DNA of 64,000 nucleotides from Paraburkholderia sp. SOS3 (GCF_001922345.1 NZ_CP018811.1:4030001-4094000); one strand, 5' to 3'; shown: positions 1 through 11,011, counted from the stretch's first letter. Notes: a model not told the origin generated them from the sequence alone. Numbers and translations are program-made.

Positions 1-687
<687 letters not shown>

Positions 688-3243
688 ATGAATCGCGCTT
701 ACCGTATCGTCTGGAACGCAGTTACCGCAACTTGGAATGTCGCCTCTGAACTGACTAAAGGCTGCCGTGCATCGAAAGCCCGGTCAGCCAAGACTTCCGC
801 GGCAGTGGGAGCGGTAGCTCTTGGGATTGTTGCTGCAGGTAGTACCGTAATAACCAATTCCTTCGCAGCGGCACCGGCGAACTCATATGCGGTCGGCATT
901 CTCGATCTGACCGGTGGCAAGCAGTCGTGCTTTTCGAGTGCCGCACCGGGCGCAATTGATACCTCGACTTCTGATTGCAATTCCGGCGCCGGTTCGACGC
1001 AGGCCGGAATCGTTGCATACGACTCGAACGGCGCATGGGGTTCGTACCTTACGTTGTCTGACTCGTCCAGCGTGAGAATCGGCGCCGGCAATACAGATAA
1101 GCTGGTGATCCGGACTACCGGAATTGACGCATACGATCAATTGCGAATGAATGGCAAGGGCATTACCGGGTTGAATTCAGGGCAGATTTCCGCCACGAGC
1201 AAGGACGCGATCAACGGTTCGCAGTTGTACGGCGAAGCGAACAGCGTTGCGGCGGCGCTGGGCGGCGGCGCGGCGGTGAACACGGACGGCACGATCAAAG
1301 CGCCGACGTACACGGTGCAAGGCCAGACGAAGAGCGACGCAGGCTCGGCGCTAGCTGCGATCGACACGGCGACGACCGGCAACACGACGTCGATCACGAA
1401 CCTGACGAACAACATCAACAACGGGGCGGTGGGTCTGGTCCAGCAGGACGCGACGAGCAAGGCGATCACGGTGGCGAAGGCGACCACCGGCACGACGGTG
1501 GACTTCACCGGCACGGCGGGTACACGTCAGCTGAAAGGCGTGGCGGCGGGCAAGGCCGACACCGATGCGGTGAACCTGTCGCAGCTCAAGGCAGCGGGCC
1601 TGAACGTGGACACGTCGGGCAACGTCTCGAATGCATTCGTCGCCTACGACGACGCCACGAAGGGCAAGGTCACGCTGGCAGGCGGCACGGCCGGCACGAC
1701 CATCACGAACGTGAAGGCCGGCGCGCTGGGCGCATCGAGCACGGACGCAGTGAACGGCTCGCAGTTGTTCGCCACGAACCAGGCCGTCGCTCAAAACACC
1801 AGCGACATCACCACGTTGAACTCGAAGATCGCCAACATCAACGGTTCGCTGACAGACGCGGTTGCGTACGACTCGTCAACACACGACAAGATCACGCTCA
1901 ACGGCGCCAACGGCACGACCATCACGAACCTGAAGGCCGGCGCAGTCAGCGCCACCAGCACCGACGCGGTGAACGGCTCGCAACTCTACAGCGTCGGCAA
2001 CTCGATCGCTGACGCAATCGGCGGCGGCTCGACGGTCAACGCGGACGGCACGATCTCCGCGCCGAGCTATACGGTTGATGGCATGACGGTTCACAACTTC
2101 GGCGACGCGATCACCAACATCGACGAGCGCACCACGATCAACTCGACGGCGATCAGCAACATCAACGACTCGTTGAGCAACATCACGAACAACGGCGCGG
2201 GCATCAAGTACTTCCACGCCAACTCGGTTCTCGCCGACTCGCAGGCAATCGGCATGGACGCAGTTGCAATCGGCGGCAACGCCCATGCACAGGCGGACAA
2301 CGCGGTGGCTCTCGGCGCGCACTCGGTAGCAGATCGTGCAAACACGGTATCGGTGGGCGCCGCCGGCGCGGAACGCCAGATCACGAATGTCGCAGCCGGC
2401 ACAACCGATACCGACGCCGTCAATCTCGGCCAGCTCAAAGCGGCAGGCCTGATCAACACCGACGGCTCCGCAAACGCCGCCACCACGTACGACCACAACG
2501 CGGACGGCTCCATCAACTACAACAGCATCACGATGGGCGACAACGTTGCAGGCGGTACGACGATCCACAACGTAGCGGCCGGCACCGACAGCATGGACGC
2601 GGTCAACGTGAGCCAGATGAACGCTGCGATCGCCAACGTGACGAACATCGCCAGCAATTCGTCGAACCCGCTGTTCACGGCGAACGGCAGCCGCGAAACC
2701 GAAGCTGCGGTCGCAAGCGGTAACCATGCCACCGCAATGGGCGCGAACGCCAAGGCATCAGCGGATAACTCCGTCGCCCTCGGTGCGAACTCAGTGGCTG
2801 ATCGTGCAAACACCGTCTCGGTCGGCGCAGCCGGCAGCGAGCGCCAGATTGCCAACGTCGCGGCAGGCACCGAAGCCACCGACGCGGTGAACGTGGAGCA
2901 GATGAACGAAACGGTGAACAACGCGATCGGCACCATGCCGGCCGGCATGACCGCGAAGGACTACACCGATTCGCGCATCAACTCGGTCCAGAACTCGGTG
3001 AACCAGGTAGCGAAGAACTCGTATGCCGGTATCGCGGCGGCGATGGCGATGCCGAACCTGACGCCGTCACAGCCGGGCAAGACGGTCGTCGCAGCAGGTA
3101 GCGGCGTGTACAAGAGCGGAGCGGCGGCAGCGGTAGGCGTGACGCACCGTTCGCGTAACGGCAAGTGGCTGACCAACGGCGCCTTGTCCGTGACGTCGAC
3201 GGGTGACGCAGGTGCACGAGTGCAGGTTGGCTACGAGTTCTAA
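688..3243 (+). CDS. Trimeric autotransporter adhesin (YadA/Hia type, type Vc secretion)
   Basis: An 851-residue surface adhesin that trimerises and exports itself. It starts with an extended signal peptide region (MNRAYRIVWNAVTATWNVAS), typical of large autotransporters, followed by a hydrophobic stretch (about 38-56) and a likely cleavage after SFAAA (about 60). The passenger contains seven neck-like DA(V/I)N..Q(L/M) motifs, such as STDAVNGSQL and TDAVNLSQL, and two near-identical head-like units, each with SVADRANTVSVGAAG. The last 70-80 residues form the YadA-type anchor and end in Phe (VQVGYEF), as outer-membrane barrels do. A GTG just before the ATG is in frame, but the ATG gives the canonical ESPR start. 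The ligand cannot be deduced. Position between leuS and exbD, and AT-rich upstream DNA, suggest acquisition or local expansion (inference). Confidence 0.93.
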   Translation: MNRAYRIVWNAVTATWNVASELTKGCRASKARSAKTSAAVGAVALGIVAAGSTVITNSFAAAPANSYAVGILDLTGGKQSCFSSAAPGAIDTSTSDCNSGAGSTQAGIVAYDSNGAWGSYLTLSDSSSVRIGAGNTDKLVIRTTGIDAYDQLRMNGKGITGLNSGQISATSKDAINGSQLYGEANSVAAALGGGAAVNTDGTIKAPTYTVQGQTKSDAGSALAAIDTATTGNTTSITNLTNNINNGAVGLVQQDATSKAITVAKATTGTTVDFTGTAGTRQLKGVAAGKADTDAVNLSQLKAAGLNVDTSGNVSNAFVAYDDATKGKVTLAGGTAGTTITNVKAGALGASSTDAVNGSQLFATNQAVAQNTSDITTLNSKIANINGSLTDAVAYDSSTHDKITLNGANGTTITNLKAGAVSATSTDAVNGSQLYSVGNSIADAIGGGSTVNADGTISAPSYTVDGMTVHNFGDAITNIDERTTINSTAISNINDSLSNITNNGAGIKYFHANSVLADSQAIGMDAVAIGGNAHAQADNAVALGAHSVADRANTVSVGAAGAERQITNVAAGTTDTDAVNLGQLKAAGLINTDGSANAATTYDHNADGSINYNSITMGDNVAGGTTIHNVAAGTDSMDAVNVSQMNAAIANVTNIASNSSNPLFTANGSRETEAAVASGNHATAMGANAKASADNSVALGANSVADRANTVSVGAAGSERQIANVAAGTEATDAVNVEQMNETVNNAIGTMPAGMTAKDYTDSRINSVQNSVNQVAKNSYAGIAAAMAMPNLTPSQPGKTVVAAGSGVYKSGAAAAVGVTHRSRNGKWLTNGALSVTSTGDAGARVQVGYEF

Positions 3244-3293
3244 GCGGAGCCCGAGACGTTCGGCCGTACTCGAGTATCAAGTGGCGCAGGTTT

Positions 3294-3331
3294 AAGCGCG
3301 GTTGGCTGATAGCAGCCATCCGCGCTTTTTT
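3294..3331 (+). terminator. Intrinsic terminator of the adhesin gene
   Basis: Hairpin with arms AAGCGCGGTTGGCTG and CAGCCATCCGCGCTT around a 4-nt loop, closed by a run of T at 3326-3331. It lies 50 bp after the adhesin stop codon and before the convergent exbD. Confidence 0.85.
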
Positions 3332-3411
3332 GTTGGTGTTCCGCTGCGGGTCTTGTCGCCAGATTTGAGTCGGCCGTAGCGACGTACTCGAAAACGACCC
3401 GCGCCTGGGCG

Positions 3412-3876
3412 CTACGGATGATCGGCCGCCGGATTATCCGCACTGCGCCGATCTTTCGCGGCCGCCGGCGGCTCAGTCACAAACCCGATCCGCTCCAACC
3501 CCGCCTGCTGCGCCGCGCCCATCACCTGCGCGATCACCTCATACTGCGTGGTCCTTGCCGCGCGCAAGTGAATCTCCGGCTGGTCCTTCTGCTTTCCTGC
3601 TTCGTTAAACCGCTCGCGCATCTGGTCGAGCGTAACTGGCTTGTCATCCCAATAGATCTTGCCCGCCGCATCAATGGAAAGCGTCACGGTTTGCGGCGTC
3701 TCCCGCGCCTCCGACGCGCTCACGCGCGGCAAATCCAGTCTGATCGCATGGGTGAACAGTGGCGCCGTGATGATGAAGATCACCAGCAGCACCAGCATCA
3801 CGTCGATCAGCGGCGTCATGTTGATGTCCGCCATCGGCGCCGCTGTCTTGTGCTTGTCGAGTCCGCCGAATGCCAT
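3412..3876 (-). CDS. exbD: ExbD/TolR-type proton-channel subunit
   Basis: A 154-residue inner-membrane protein with a short cytoplasmic N-terminus, one transmembrane segment (about 24-41, IDVMLVLLVIFIITAPLF) and a periplasmic domain. Asp25 in the segment is the position expected for the proton-carrying aspartate of ExbD/TolR. With ExbB it forms the proton-motive-force channel that energises TonB-dependent uptake. The partner exbB lies 50 bp upstream on the same strand. No tonB is next to the pair and no tol-pal genes are near, so ExbD is preferred over TolR, but the energised partner is not defined by context. The C-terminus ends in an Ala/Asp-rich tail. Confidence 0.88.
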   Translation of the reverse strand: MAFGGLDKHKTAAPMADINMTPLIDVMLVLLVIFIITAPLFTHAIRLDLPRVSASEARETPQTVTLSIDAAGKIYWDDKPVTLDQMRERFNEAGKQKDQPEIHLRAARTTQYEVIAQVMGAAQQAGLERIGFVTEPPAAAKDRRSADNPAADHP

Positions 3877-3926
3877 GTCGTGGTTCTCCGCGTGGTTGCG
3901 GGATTGCGCCGATGTCCGGAATTGAG

Positions 3927-4646
3927 TTACCGGTGCGCCGCCGTGCTGCGGCGCGTCGCATGCTCCGCCGCATCACGCGGCCGTTCCGCTGGCGCACAAA
4001 CATATGTGTGAAGATCATGAGCAAATCCGTCGAGTTCCTCCGACAGTTGCCGCACGAGCCGCCCCAGCACGTTATACGCAAGCACCGCCGGAATCGCGAC
4101 AACCAGCCCGAACGCAGTCATGATCAGCGCCTCGCCCACCGGCCCGGCGACATTCTCGATCATCGCCTGCCCGCTCTCCGCAATGCTGCCGAGCGCGTGA
4201 TAAATGCCCCACACGGTGCCCAGCAAGCCGACAAACGGTGCCGTGCTGCCCACCGACGCCAGCAGCACCTGCCCAAATTCGAGCCGCCGCTGCGACCGGC
4301 TAAGCGCCTCGCGCAGCGCCCGCAGCACACGCTCGCTGCGCTCGACGCGCGCCAGCATCGCGCCCGGCGTTTCGATTTCCGACGCGCGCAGCGCCGCTTC
4401 GGCAAGCGGCGTAAAGATGCGCTCGCTGTCCGTGCGCCGCAGCGCGGCAACCCCTTCGGATAACGTAGACGTCTGCCAGAAAATGGCGATCGCGCGCGGC
4501 GCTTGCCGCTTCGCGCGCCCGAGCATCCAGCCTTTGACGAGCAGAAAACACCAGCTGGCAATCGACATCGCCGCCAGCACGTAGGCGACGCCATGCGTGA
4601 TCGCGTCGCTGGTTTGCAGGTAGTGGAGAATGCCGGGGCTTGCCAT
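3927..4646 (-). CDS. exbB: MotA/TolQ/ExbB proton-channel protein
   Basis: A 239-residue inner-membrane protein with three hydrophobic segments (about 15-39, 130-155 and 172-196), the topology of ExbB/TolQ. The last two carry the conserved GLLGTVWGIYHAL and GEALIMTAFGLVVAIPAVL signatures of the family. It assembles with ExbD as a proton-driven motor. It is followed by exbD and preceded by dapB (67 bp), all on the minus strand, so co-transcription with dapB-bamE is plausible. The start at 4646 gives the usual short periplasmic N-terminus. Confidence 0.9.
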   Translation of the reverse strand: MASPGILHYLQTSDAITHGVAYVLAAMSIASWCFLLVKGWMLGRAKRQAPRAIAIFWQTSTLSEGVAALRRTDSERIFTPLAEAALRASEIETPGAMLARVERSERVLRALREALSRSQRRLEFGQVLLASVGSTAPFVGLLGTVWGIYHALGSIAESGQAMIENVAGPVGEALIMTAFGLVVAIPAVLAYNVLGRLVRQLSEELDGFAHDLHTYVCAPAERPRDAAEHATRRSTAAHR

Positions 4647-4713
4647 CTGACCTCGCTATTCAAGAACGCGCGCTTACCGCGGTATGGCGATACGATGTTG
4701 CCGCGTCACTGCA

Positions 4714-5511
4714 TTAGCGCAGCCCGAGCACGTCCTGCATATCGTACAGACCGCGCTCGCGCCCCGCGAGAAAGCGCACCGCGCGCAGCGCCCCTTGCGC
4801 ATACGACAACCGGCTCGCCGATTTGTGCGTAATTTCGATGCGCTCACCGGTGCCCGCAAACAGCACGGTATGGTCGCCGACAATATCGCCGCCGCGAATC
4901 GCCGAAAAACCTATCGTCGATGGATCGCGCTCACCGGTCACGCCATGCCGACCATACACCGCGCAATCGTCGAGCGTGCGGCCGAGCGCATCGGCGATCG
5001 TTTCACCCATCATCAACGCGGTGCCGGACGGCGCGTCGACCTTATGACGATGATGCGCCTCGATAATCTCGATGTCGTAGCCTTGCGCGAAATGGCGCGC
5101 GGCGAATTCGAGCAGCTTCAGCGTGACATTGACGCCCACGCTCATGTTCGACGAAAACACGATGCCGGTCTTCTCGGCCGCCGCACGCAGTTGCGCTTTT
5201 TGCGGCTCATCGAAACCGGTCGTGCCGATAACGAGCTTCACGTTGTGACGCGTCGCCGCGTCGACATGCGCGATCGTCCCTTCGGGACGCGTGAAGTCGA
5301 TCAGAAAATCCGACTTCGCGAGCACGCCGTCGATATCGTCCGACAACACGACGCCCGTCTGCTTGCCGAGGAATGTGCCCGCGTCCTGACCCAATTGCGG
5401 CGTACCGGTGCGATCGAGCGCGCCCGAAAGCGTCATGTCAGATTCGTTGAGAACGGTTTCGATGAGCATGCGGCCCATACGGCCCGATGCGCCGGCAATG
5501 GCAATGTTCAT
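4714..5511 (-). CDS. dapB: 4-hydroxy-tetrahydrodipicolinate reductase
   Basis: Catalyses the NAD(P)H-dependent reduction step of the diaminopimelate/lysine pathway in the cytoplasm, feeding peptidoglycan and lysine synthesis. The 265-residue product starts [16 protein letters not shown], a Rossmann GxxGxxG nucleotide site. It contains the family signature [17 protein letters not shown], with the catalytic His pair and the K...SGT substrate loop, and [10 protein letters not shown] longer in-frame extension upstream is discarded because it adds about 40 unrelated residues before the Rossmann start. The gene lies between bamE and exbB on the same strand. Confidence 0.95.
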   Translation of the reverse strand: MNIAIAGASGRMGRMLIETVLNESDMTLSGALDRTGTPQLGQDAGTFLGKQTGVVLSDDIDGVLAKSDFLIDFTRPEGTIAHVDAATRHNVKLVIGTTGFDEPQKAQLRAAAEKTGIVFSSNMSVGVNVTLKLLEFAARHFAQGYDIEIIEAHHRHKVDAPSGTALMMGETIADALGRTLDDCAVYGRHGVTGERDPSTIGFSAIRGGDIVGDHTVLFAGTGERIEITHKSASRLSYAQGALRAVRFLAGRERGLYDMQDVLGLR

Positions 5512-5688
5512 GGCTGACTCGGTAACGTGTCTCGCGACGTGACGCGGCATGGGATCTGACAGCCGCGCCGCTGCATGTTCGGCAATACGGGAACGGACCG
5601 CTAAATGGACCGCGGAAAGCGGACCACACACGCCGGACCCTGCAAGGCGGACCAGAAAAGGCGCCGCCCGTTCCCGACAATCAGATAA

Positions 5689-6543
5689 TCACGACGCCGG
5701 CTGCGATTGCGGCTGCGCCGGCGTCTGCGGATTGCTGCTCTGCGGACCGGTCGGCCCGACTGGGTTGTCCTGCGGCACGCCCTGAATTTGCGGCGGCGGC
5801 GGACGCTGGAAGTGGAACTGCGGCTGCCCCGGCGCCGTCGCCCCTTGCGGCACGCCACCGTTCGACTGCGGCGTACCCGCGCGCACCGATGGCGTCGTAC
5901 CGGGAGCCGGCGCCGGCACCGCGTTGGTCAGCCGGTTCGCTGCCTGTGCCGCCTGCGCGTTCGGGTCTTCTGCCGGCAAGCTGCCTGCCTGCGCCGCTTC
6001 GGCGGTGGGTGAAAGCACCGTGTCCGGCGATGGCGTAGCAGGCGGCTGCGAAGCCGCCGCAACGCCCGCGGCCGAGGCCGCAACGGAAGCCGCCGCGGCC
6101 GGCGCGCTCGCTGCGCTTGCCGCAACCGCTGTCACGCGCTTCTTCTTGCCCGACTTATCGCCGTCGATATCGGCGAGCAGCTCGAGATTCGACGGCAGAT
6201 CTTCGCCGCCCGACCAGCTCGCCACGCGGTCGTTCGCAAAAATCACGATGAAATCGCGCTGCTGGACGATCGACGTCGAGCCGCGCTTGAAATAGAACAG
6301 GTAGTCCCAGCGGTCCGCGTGGAACATATCTGTGAGCAACGGCGTGCCGAGCAACTGACGCACTTGCGCGCGCGACATGCCGACCTGCATTTGCGCGGCG
6401 GCTTCTTTCGACACGAAATTGCCTTGCACGACAGTAATGCGGTACGGCGTAATGCTCTGCGCGATTTTCTGCGTCACGCTATCGTATGTGGAACACCCGG
6501 CAACCAGCGCTACGGCCGCCGCGGCCAGCAAGGTACTCCGCAT
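5689..6543 (-). CDS. bamE: Outer-membrane assembly lipoprotein BamE (OmlA/SmpA)
   Basis: The product begins MRSTLLAAAAVALVAGCST, a lipoprotein signal with lipobox VAGC, so it should be lipidated and anchored in the outer membrane as part of the BAM complex. The SmpA/OmlA domain follows (about 20-130), including QGNFVSKEAAAQMQVGMSRAQVRQLLGTPL split over that region and DRWDYLFYF. The last 130 or so residues are a low-complexity Ala-, Pro- and Gln-rich tail that E. coli BamE (113 residues) lacks. Start chosen at 6543 because GGGGGAG lies 4-5 bases upstream; another in-frame Met lies 13 codons earlier. It is divergent from fur, the usual arrangement in this group. Confidence 0.92.
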   Translation of the reverse strand: MRSTLLAAAAVALVAGCSTYDSVTQKIAQSITPYRITVVQGNFVSKEAAAQMQVGMSRAQVRQLLGTPLLTDMFHADRWDYLFYFKRGSTSIVQQRDFIVIFANDRVASWSGGEDLPSNLELLADIDGDKSGKKKRVTAVAASAASAPAAAASVAASAAGVAAASQPPATPSPDTVLSPTAEAAQAGSLPAEDPNAQAAQAANRLTNAVPAPAPGTTPSVRAGTPQSNGGVPQGATAPGQPQFHFQRPPPPQIQGVPQDNPVGPTGPQSSNPQTPAQPQSQPAS

Positions 6544-6777
6544 GCGGCTCCCCCGGTAGAACAATACAGATTTTGGAATCATTTCCCTCACCGTGCGGGC
6601 TCTGTCTGCCATGAAAATCAGAGCCATGTATCAGAGCGATGTATCAACGCCATGCATCAAAGCCATGAAGCGGAGCGGCTACGAGCCACGTAGGTTTGCA
6701 AGTTTCCGTCGAAGATGACCTGAACGGCAAATCCAATTACTATTGAACCCTGCATTGTACTCTAGGGATCCCTTGCC

Positions 6778-7206
6778 ATGACCAATCCAACCGATCTCAA
6801 GAATATCGGGCTCAAGGCGACCCTACCGCGCCTCAAGATTCTCGAGATCTTCCAGCACAGCCCTGTGCGTCACCTCACGGCTGAAGACGTGTACCGCAAC
6901 CTGCTGCACGAAGAACTAGATATCGGCCTCGCGACGGTCTATCGCGTTCTCACACAGTTCGAGCAGGCCGGGTTGCTCACGCGCAGCAATTTCGAATCGG
7001 GCAAAGCGGTTTTTGAGCTGAACGAAGGGACGCACCACGACCATCTCGTCTGCATCGATTGCGGTCTCGTCGAGGAATTCTTCGACCCCGAAATCGAGAA
7101 CCGCCAGCAGGCCATCGCGAAGCAGCGCGGTTTCCGGCTGCAGGAACATGCGCTCGCGCTCTATGGTGCGTGCACGAAAGAAAATTGCCCGCATCGCAAG
7201 CATTGA
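6778..7206 (+). CDS. fur: Ferric uptake regulator
   Basis: A 142-residue metal-responsive repressor. The N-terminal winged helix (about 10-80) contains [15 protein letters not shown] and the recognition helix region [18 protein letters not shown]. The C-terminal dimerisation domain has the metal-binding [11 protein letters not shown] and the structural-zinc-type CTKENCPH. With Fe(II) it represses iron-uptake genes and often its own. It is transcribed away from bamE, 234 bp apart. I do not see a convincing 19-bp Fur box in that gap, so autoregulation is not supported by the sequence alone. Confidence 0.96.
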   Translation: MTNPTDLKNIGLKATLPRLKILEIFQHSPVRHLTAEDVYRNLLHEELDIGLATVYRVLTQFEQAGLLTRSNFESGKAVFELNEGTHHDHLVCIDCGLVEEFFDPEIENRQQAIAKQRGFRLQEHALALYGACTKENCPHRKH

Positions 7207-7272
7207 CGAGGGAGTCGTCGCCGCTCACTCGCGCGGAAAAGCGAGTCGGCGCGCCGCCAGAGACATCACAAC

Positions 7273-7312
7273 AAAAAGACCCGTTCCGAGTTGAATCGAA
7301 CGGGTCTTTTTT
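7273..7312. terminator. Bidirectional terminator between fur and allA
   Basis: Inverted repeat with arms AAAAAGACCCGTTC and GAACGGGTCTTTTTT. The T-run on one strand and A-run on the other mean it can end both the fur (plus) and allA (minus) transcripts. Confidence 0.88.
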
Positions 7313-7338
7313 CGTCGGGACGATCGCGGTTCGCCTCG

Positions 7339-7827
7339 CTACAGCACGAGGCGCCACGGTTCGGGCAATGTCTGTTCATCGCAATTCGGCCCATCGCCGC
7401 CGCGGTCGATCACGATAAAGTCGCTGACGCGATCGAGCGCGAGCAGCGGATGATGCCAGACACCTCTCGCATAATTGACGCCTTGCCAACCGTGCGTCAT
7501 GAACGCCCGCAAACGCAACGGGTCCAGGTCGCCCGCCGGCGCCACCACGACCGCATAACGTACGTCGCCAACCGGCAGGAATGCCTGGCTGCCCAGCGGA
7601 TGCCGCTCCATCATCGATATCTCGATCGGCAATGCGTGCGGCTGTCCGCGAAACACGTTGATCAGCGGCCGGCCATGCTCCGCGCCGACGTCGACGCGCG
7701 CGAGGTCGTGATAACGCTCGGTCGTGCCGCCATTGATCGGATAATGCCGCGCGCCGTCGAGTTCGATCACGTCGCCGAACGGCGCAAAGGCTTCGCGCGT
7801 CAAACGCTCGATTCGCAGTGTGTTCAT
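7339..7827 (-). CDS. allA: Ureidoglycolate lyase
   Basis: A 162-residue AllA-family protein. The family splits ureidoglycolate into glyoxylate and urea, the last step of allantoin (purine) breakdown. Recognisable parts are [13 protein letters not shown] near the start, [31 protein letters not shown], and the cupin-fold core with [10 protein letters not shown]. The start at 7827 (MNTLRIERL) has GGAG 6 bases upstream. Its usual partners (allantoicase, uraD) are absent here. It begins only 20 bp downstream of the gap terminator on the same strand, so its promoter must overlap that hairpin or it depends on read-through. Confidence 0.9.
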   Translation of the reverse strand: MNTLRIERLTREAFAPFGDVIELDGARHYPINGGTTERYHDLARVDVGAEHGRPLINVFRGQPHALPIEISMMERHPLGSQAFLPVGDVRYAVVVAPAGDLDPLRLRAFMTHGWQGVNYARGVWHHPLLALDRVSDFIVIDRGGDGPNCDEQTLPEPWRLVL

Positions 7828-7846
7828 GATCCGCTCCATAGATGCG

Positions 7847-7874
7847 AAAAAGGCTGCTCCGCAGAGCAGCCTTT
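7847..7874 (-). terminator. Terminator of gap
   Basis: On the minus strand the arms AAAGGCTGCTC and GAGCAGCCTTT enclose a 4-base loop and are followed by a T-run (A-run 7847-7851 on the plus strand). It lies 27 bp after the gap stop codon. Confidence 0.82.
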
Positions 7875-7900
7875 CGAAGCAAACAGCGCCGTGGCGCGAC

Positions 7901-8911
7901 TTACTTCGCGTTAGCGAACGCCACCGCCGTATCGAGCATGCGGTTCGAGAAGCCCCACTCGTTGTCGTACCAGCTCGACACCTTCACGAGACGGCCCGAC
8001 ACCTTCGTCAGCGTCGCATCGAACGTCGACGACGCCGGGTTGTGGTTGAAGTCGATCGATACGAGCGGCGCCGTGTTGTAGCCGAGAATGCCCTTCAGCG
8101 AACCTTCCGACGCTTCCTTCATGATCGCGTTCACTTCATCGACCGTCGTATCGCGCTTCGCGATAAACGACAGATCGACGATCGAAACGTTGATGGTCGG
8201 TACGCGAATCGCGTAACCGTCGAGCTTGCCCGCCAGTTCCGGCAGCACGAGACCGATCGCCGATGCGGCGCCCGTCTTGGTCGGGATCTGGCTATGCGTG
8301 GCCGAGCGCGCACGGCGCAGATCTTCGTGATAGACGTCGGTCAGCACCTGATCGTTCGTGTATGCGTGAATCGTCGTCATCAGGCCGCTTTCGAGGCCGA
8401 TCTTGTCGCTCAGCGGCTTGACGAGCGGCGCGAGGCAGTTCGTCGTGCACGATGCGTTCGAGATGACCGTGTGCGCGGCCTTCAGCGCGTTGTGATTGAC
8501 GCCGTAGACGATCGTCGCGTCGACGTCCTTGCCGCCCGGCGCCGAGATGATCACCTTCTTCGCGCCGCCCTTCAGGTGCGCGCTCGCCTTTTCCTTCGTC
8601 GTGAAAAAGCCCGTGCACTCCATCACGACGTCGACGCCGAGTTCGCCCCACGGCAGTTCGGCCGGGTTGCGGTTCGCGAGCACGCGGATCTTGTCGCCGT
8701 TTACGACGAGGTTCTCGCCATCCACCTTGACTTCGCCCGGGAAACGGCCATGCGCGGTGTCGTACTGGGTCAGATGCGCGTTGGTGTTAGCATCGCCGAG
8801 GTCGTTGATCGCCACGATCTGCAGGTCGTGCTTCTTGCCGTTCTCGTAGAACGCACGCAGCGTGTTCCGGCCAATCCGGCCATAGCCGTTGATTGCGACG
8901 CGAATCGTCAT
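7901..8911 (-). CDS. gap: Glyceraldehyde-3-phosphate dehydrogenase, type I
   Basis: A 336-residue NAD-dependent enzyme that oxidises glyceraldehyde 3-phosphate to 1,3-bisphosphoglycerate in glycolysis and runs the reverse step in gluconeogenesis. The Rossmann start [12 protein letters not shown] binds NAD; the active-site motif [13 protein letters not shown] places the catalytic Cys at 155, with His182 ([10 protein letters not shown]) as base. The start at 8911 follows AGGAGAG; the reading frame stays open upstream, but the family begins at MTIRVA. It lies 69 bp downstream of tkt on the same strand, so tkt-gap is a likely operon ended by the hairpin at 7847-7874. Confidence 0.97.
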   Translation of the reverse strand: MTIRVAINGYGRIGRNTLRAFYENGKKHDLQIVAINDLGDANTNAHLTQYDTAHGRFPGEVKVDGENLVVNGDKIRVLANRNPAELPWGELGVDVVMECTGFFTTKEKASAHLKGGAKKVIISAPGGKDVDATIVYGVNHNALKAAHTVISNASCTTNCLAPLVKPLSDKIGLESGLMTTIHAYTNDQVLTDVYHEDLRRARSATHSQIPTKTGAASAIGLVLPELAGKLDGYAIRVPTINVSIVDLSFIAKRDTTVDEVNAIMKEASEGSLKGILGYNTAPLVSIDFNHNPASSTFDATLTKVSGRLVKVSSWYDNEWGFSNRMLDTAVAFANAK

Positions 8912-8980
8912 TGCTCTCTCCTGGTGACTAAAAAAATCTGCACGTATCTGCACGTTACGGCTGCGGCGCCGATGCGCGCA

Positions 8981-11011
8981 TCAGCCGAGCGCGGCTTTCG
9001 CCGTCTCCACGACTTTTTCGACGGTAAAACCGAAATGCTTGAAAAGCGCACCGGCGGGCGCCGACTCGCCGAACGTGTCGATACCGACCACGCCGCCTTC
9101 GAGACCCACATACTTGCGCCAGAATTCCGTCACGCCCGCTTCGATCGCGACGCGCCGCACGCCGGCCGGCAACACGCGTTCGCGATACGCAGCGTCCTGC
9201 CGGTCGAATACGTTCGTCGACGGCATCGACACGACTCGCGCCGCGATGCCTTCGCGCGCGAGCGGCTCGACCGCTTTCATCGCAAGTTCCACTTCCGAGC
9301 CCGTCGCAATCAGGATGATCTTGCGTGCGGGCACGTCGTCGCTCCAGTCGCGCAATACGTAGCCGCCCTTCGCGATGTTCGCGATCTGCGCATCGGTGCG
9401 CTCCGAGAACTGCAGGTTCTGCCGGCTGAAAATCAGGCACGACGGACCCTTGTGTTCGATCGATTGCGTCCACGACACCGCCGTTTCGACGGTATCGGCA
9501 GGACGCCACACCGTCATATGCGGAATCAGACGCAGGCTCGCGACATGTTCGATCGACTGGTGGGTCGGACCGTCTTCGCCGAGACCGATCGAATCGTGCG
9601 TGAACACGAAAATGCTCGGCGCCTTCATCAGCGCGGCCACGCGCAGCGCGTTGCGGCTGTAGTCCGAGAACGTCAGGAACGTGCCGCCGAATGCCTTGTA
9701 ACCGCCATGCACGGTGATGCCGTTCAGCGCGGCGCTCATGCCGAACTCGCGCACGCCGTAGTTCACATGATTGCCCCACTGGATGCCGCTCGCGCCTTCC
9801 TTGCGCGCGCGCACCGGTTTCGACGCCTTCCAGTTCGTGAGGTTCGAGCCGGTCAGGTCGGCCGAGCCGCCGAGCAGTTCCGGCAGCGCCGCCGCGAGAC
9901 CTTCGATGGTTTGCTGCGAAGCCTTGCGCGTCGCAACGGTTTCCTTGCGCTCGTTTGCACCGGCGACGATCGCCTGCGCTTTTTGCGCCCAGTCGTCGGG
10001 CAGCTTGCCGGCCATGCGGCGCGCGAACTCGGCGGCTTCCTTCGGATACTTCGCCTGATAGTCGGCGAAACGCCTGTTCCATTCGCCTTCGACGCTTGCG
10101 CCCGATTCCTTCGCATCCCACGCCGCATAGACTTCCTGCGGAATCACGAACGGCTCCGCGGTCCAGCCGATATTCGCGCGCGTGGCCGCGATTTCGTCGG
10201 CGCCGAGCGGCGCGCCGTGCGCGTCGTGCGAGCCCGCCTTATGCGGCGCGCCTTCGCCGATCACGGTCTTGCAGCAGATCAGCGTCGGCTTGTCCGACTG
10301 CTTTGCTTTCCTGATTGCCGCGTCGACCGCTTCGACGTCGTCGCCCTTGACGTTCGGAATCACATTCCAGCCGTAGGCTTCGAAACGCTTCGGCGTGTCG
10401 TCGTGGAACCAGTTGACCACTTCGCCGTCGATCGAAATGCCGTTGTCGTCGTAGAAGCAGATCAGCTTGTTCAGCTTCAGCGTGCCCGCGAACGAACAGG
10501 CTTCGTGCGAGATGCCCTCCATCAGACATCCGTCGCCGAGGAACACATACGTGTGGTGATCGACGATCTTCGCATCCGGCTTGTTGAACTCTTCGGCCAG
10601 CAAAGCCTCCGCAAGCGCCATCCCCACCGAATTCGCCAGACCCTGGCCGAGCGGGCCCGTGGTGGTCTCGACGCCGGCCGTCATGCCGTACTCGGGGTGG
10701 CCCGGCGTCTTCGAATGCAGTTGACGGAAATTCTTGAGCTCCTCCATCGGCAGGTCGTAACCGGTCAGATGCAGCAGCGAATACAGCAGCATCGAACCGT
10801 GCCCGTTCGACAGCACGAAGCGGTCGCGATCCGCCCAGTGCGGGTTCGTCGGGTTATGACGCAGATGGCGCGACCACAGCGCGACGGCGATTTCGGCCAT
10901 GCCCATCGGCATGCCGGGGTGGCCTGAATTCGCCTTCTGAACGGCATCCATCGCCAGCGCGCGAATCGCGTTGGCCATCTGGGAGGTCGGGGCGGGAGAG
11001 GAGGTCGTCAT
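8981..11011 (-). CDS. tkt: Transketolase
   Basis: A 676-residue thiamine-diphosphate enzyme of the non-oxidative pentose phosphate pathway. It moves two-carbon units between xylulose 5-phosphate and ribose 5-phosphate or erythrose 4-phosphate. The N-terminal PP domain has [15 protein letters not shown] and the ThDP/Mg motif [13 protein letters not shown] ending in DDNGIS. The central pyrimidine domain has [13 protein letters not shown] and [14 protein letters not shown], and there is a C-terminal TKC domain. Start taken at 11011 (MTTSSPAP), the usual family position, although the ribosome-binding site is weak; an extension of about 105 codons upstream is rejected because it has no homologous content. 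Confidence 0.96.
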   Translation of the reverse strand: MTTSSPAPTSQMANAIRALAMDAVQKANSGHPGMPMGMAEIAVALWSRHLRHNPTNPHWADRDRFVLSNGHGSMLLYSLLHLTGYDLPMEELKNFRQLHSKTPGHPEYGMTAGVETTTGPLGQGLANSVGMALAEALLAEEFNKPDAKIVDHHTYVFLGDGCLMEGISHEACSFAGTLKLNKLICFYDDNGISIDGEVVNWFHDDTPKRFEAYGWNVIPNVKGDDVEAVDAAIRKAKQSDKPTLICCKTVIGEGAPHKAGSHDAHGAPLGADEIAATRANIGWTAEPFVIPQEVYAAWDAKESGASVEGEWNRRFADYQAKYPKEAAEFARRMAGKLPDDWAQKAQAIVAGANERKETVATRKASQQTIEGLAAALPELLGGSADLTGSNLTNWKASKPVRARKEGASGIQWGNHVNYGVREFGMSAALNGITVHGGYKAFGGTFLTFSDYSRNALRVAALMKAPSIFVFTHDSIGLGEDGPTHQSIEHVASLRLIPHMTVWRPADTVETAVSWTQSIEHKGPSCLIFSRQNLQFSERTDAQIANIAKGGYVLRDWSDDVPARKIILIATGSEVELAMKAVEPLAREGIAARVVSMPSTNVFDRQDAAYRERVLPAGVRRVAIEAGVTEFWRKYVGLEGGVVGIDTFGESAPAGALFKHFGFTVEKVVETAKAALG

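Noticed and set aside
1876..2727. Minus-strand open frames inside the adhesin gene
   Set aside because: They arise from the repetitive passenger codons and contain no known domain.
6544..6777. Fur box in the bamE-fur gap
   Set aside because: No stretch close to GATAATGATAATCATTATC was found; AT content alone is not evidence.
7820..10927. A very long plus-strand open frame opposite gap and tkt
   Set aside because: It is Arg/His/Asp-rich, mirrors the codon bias of the minus-strand genes and has no domain. It is an antisense shadow of high-GC genes.
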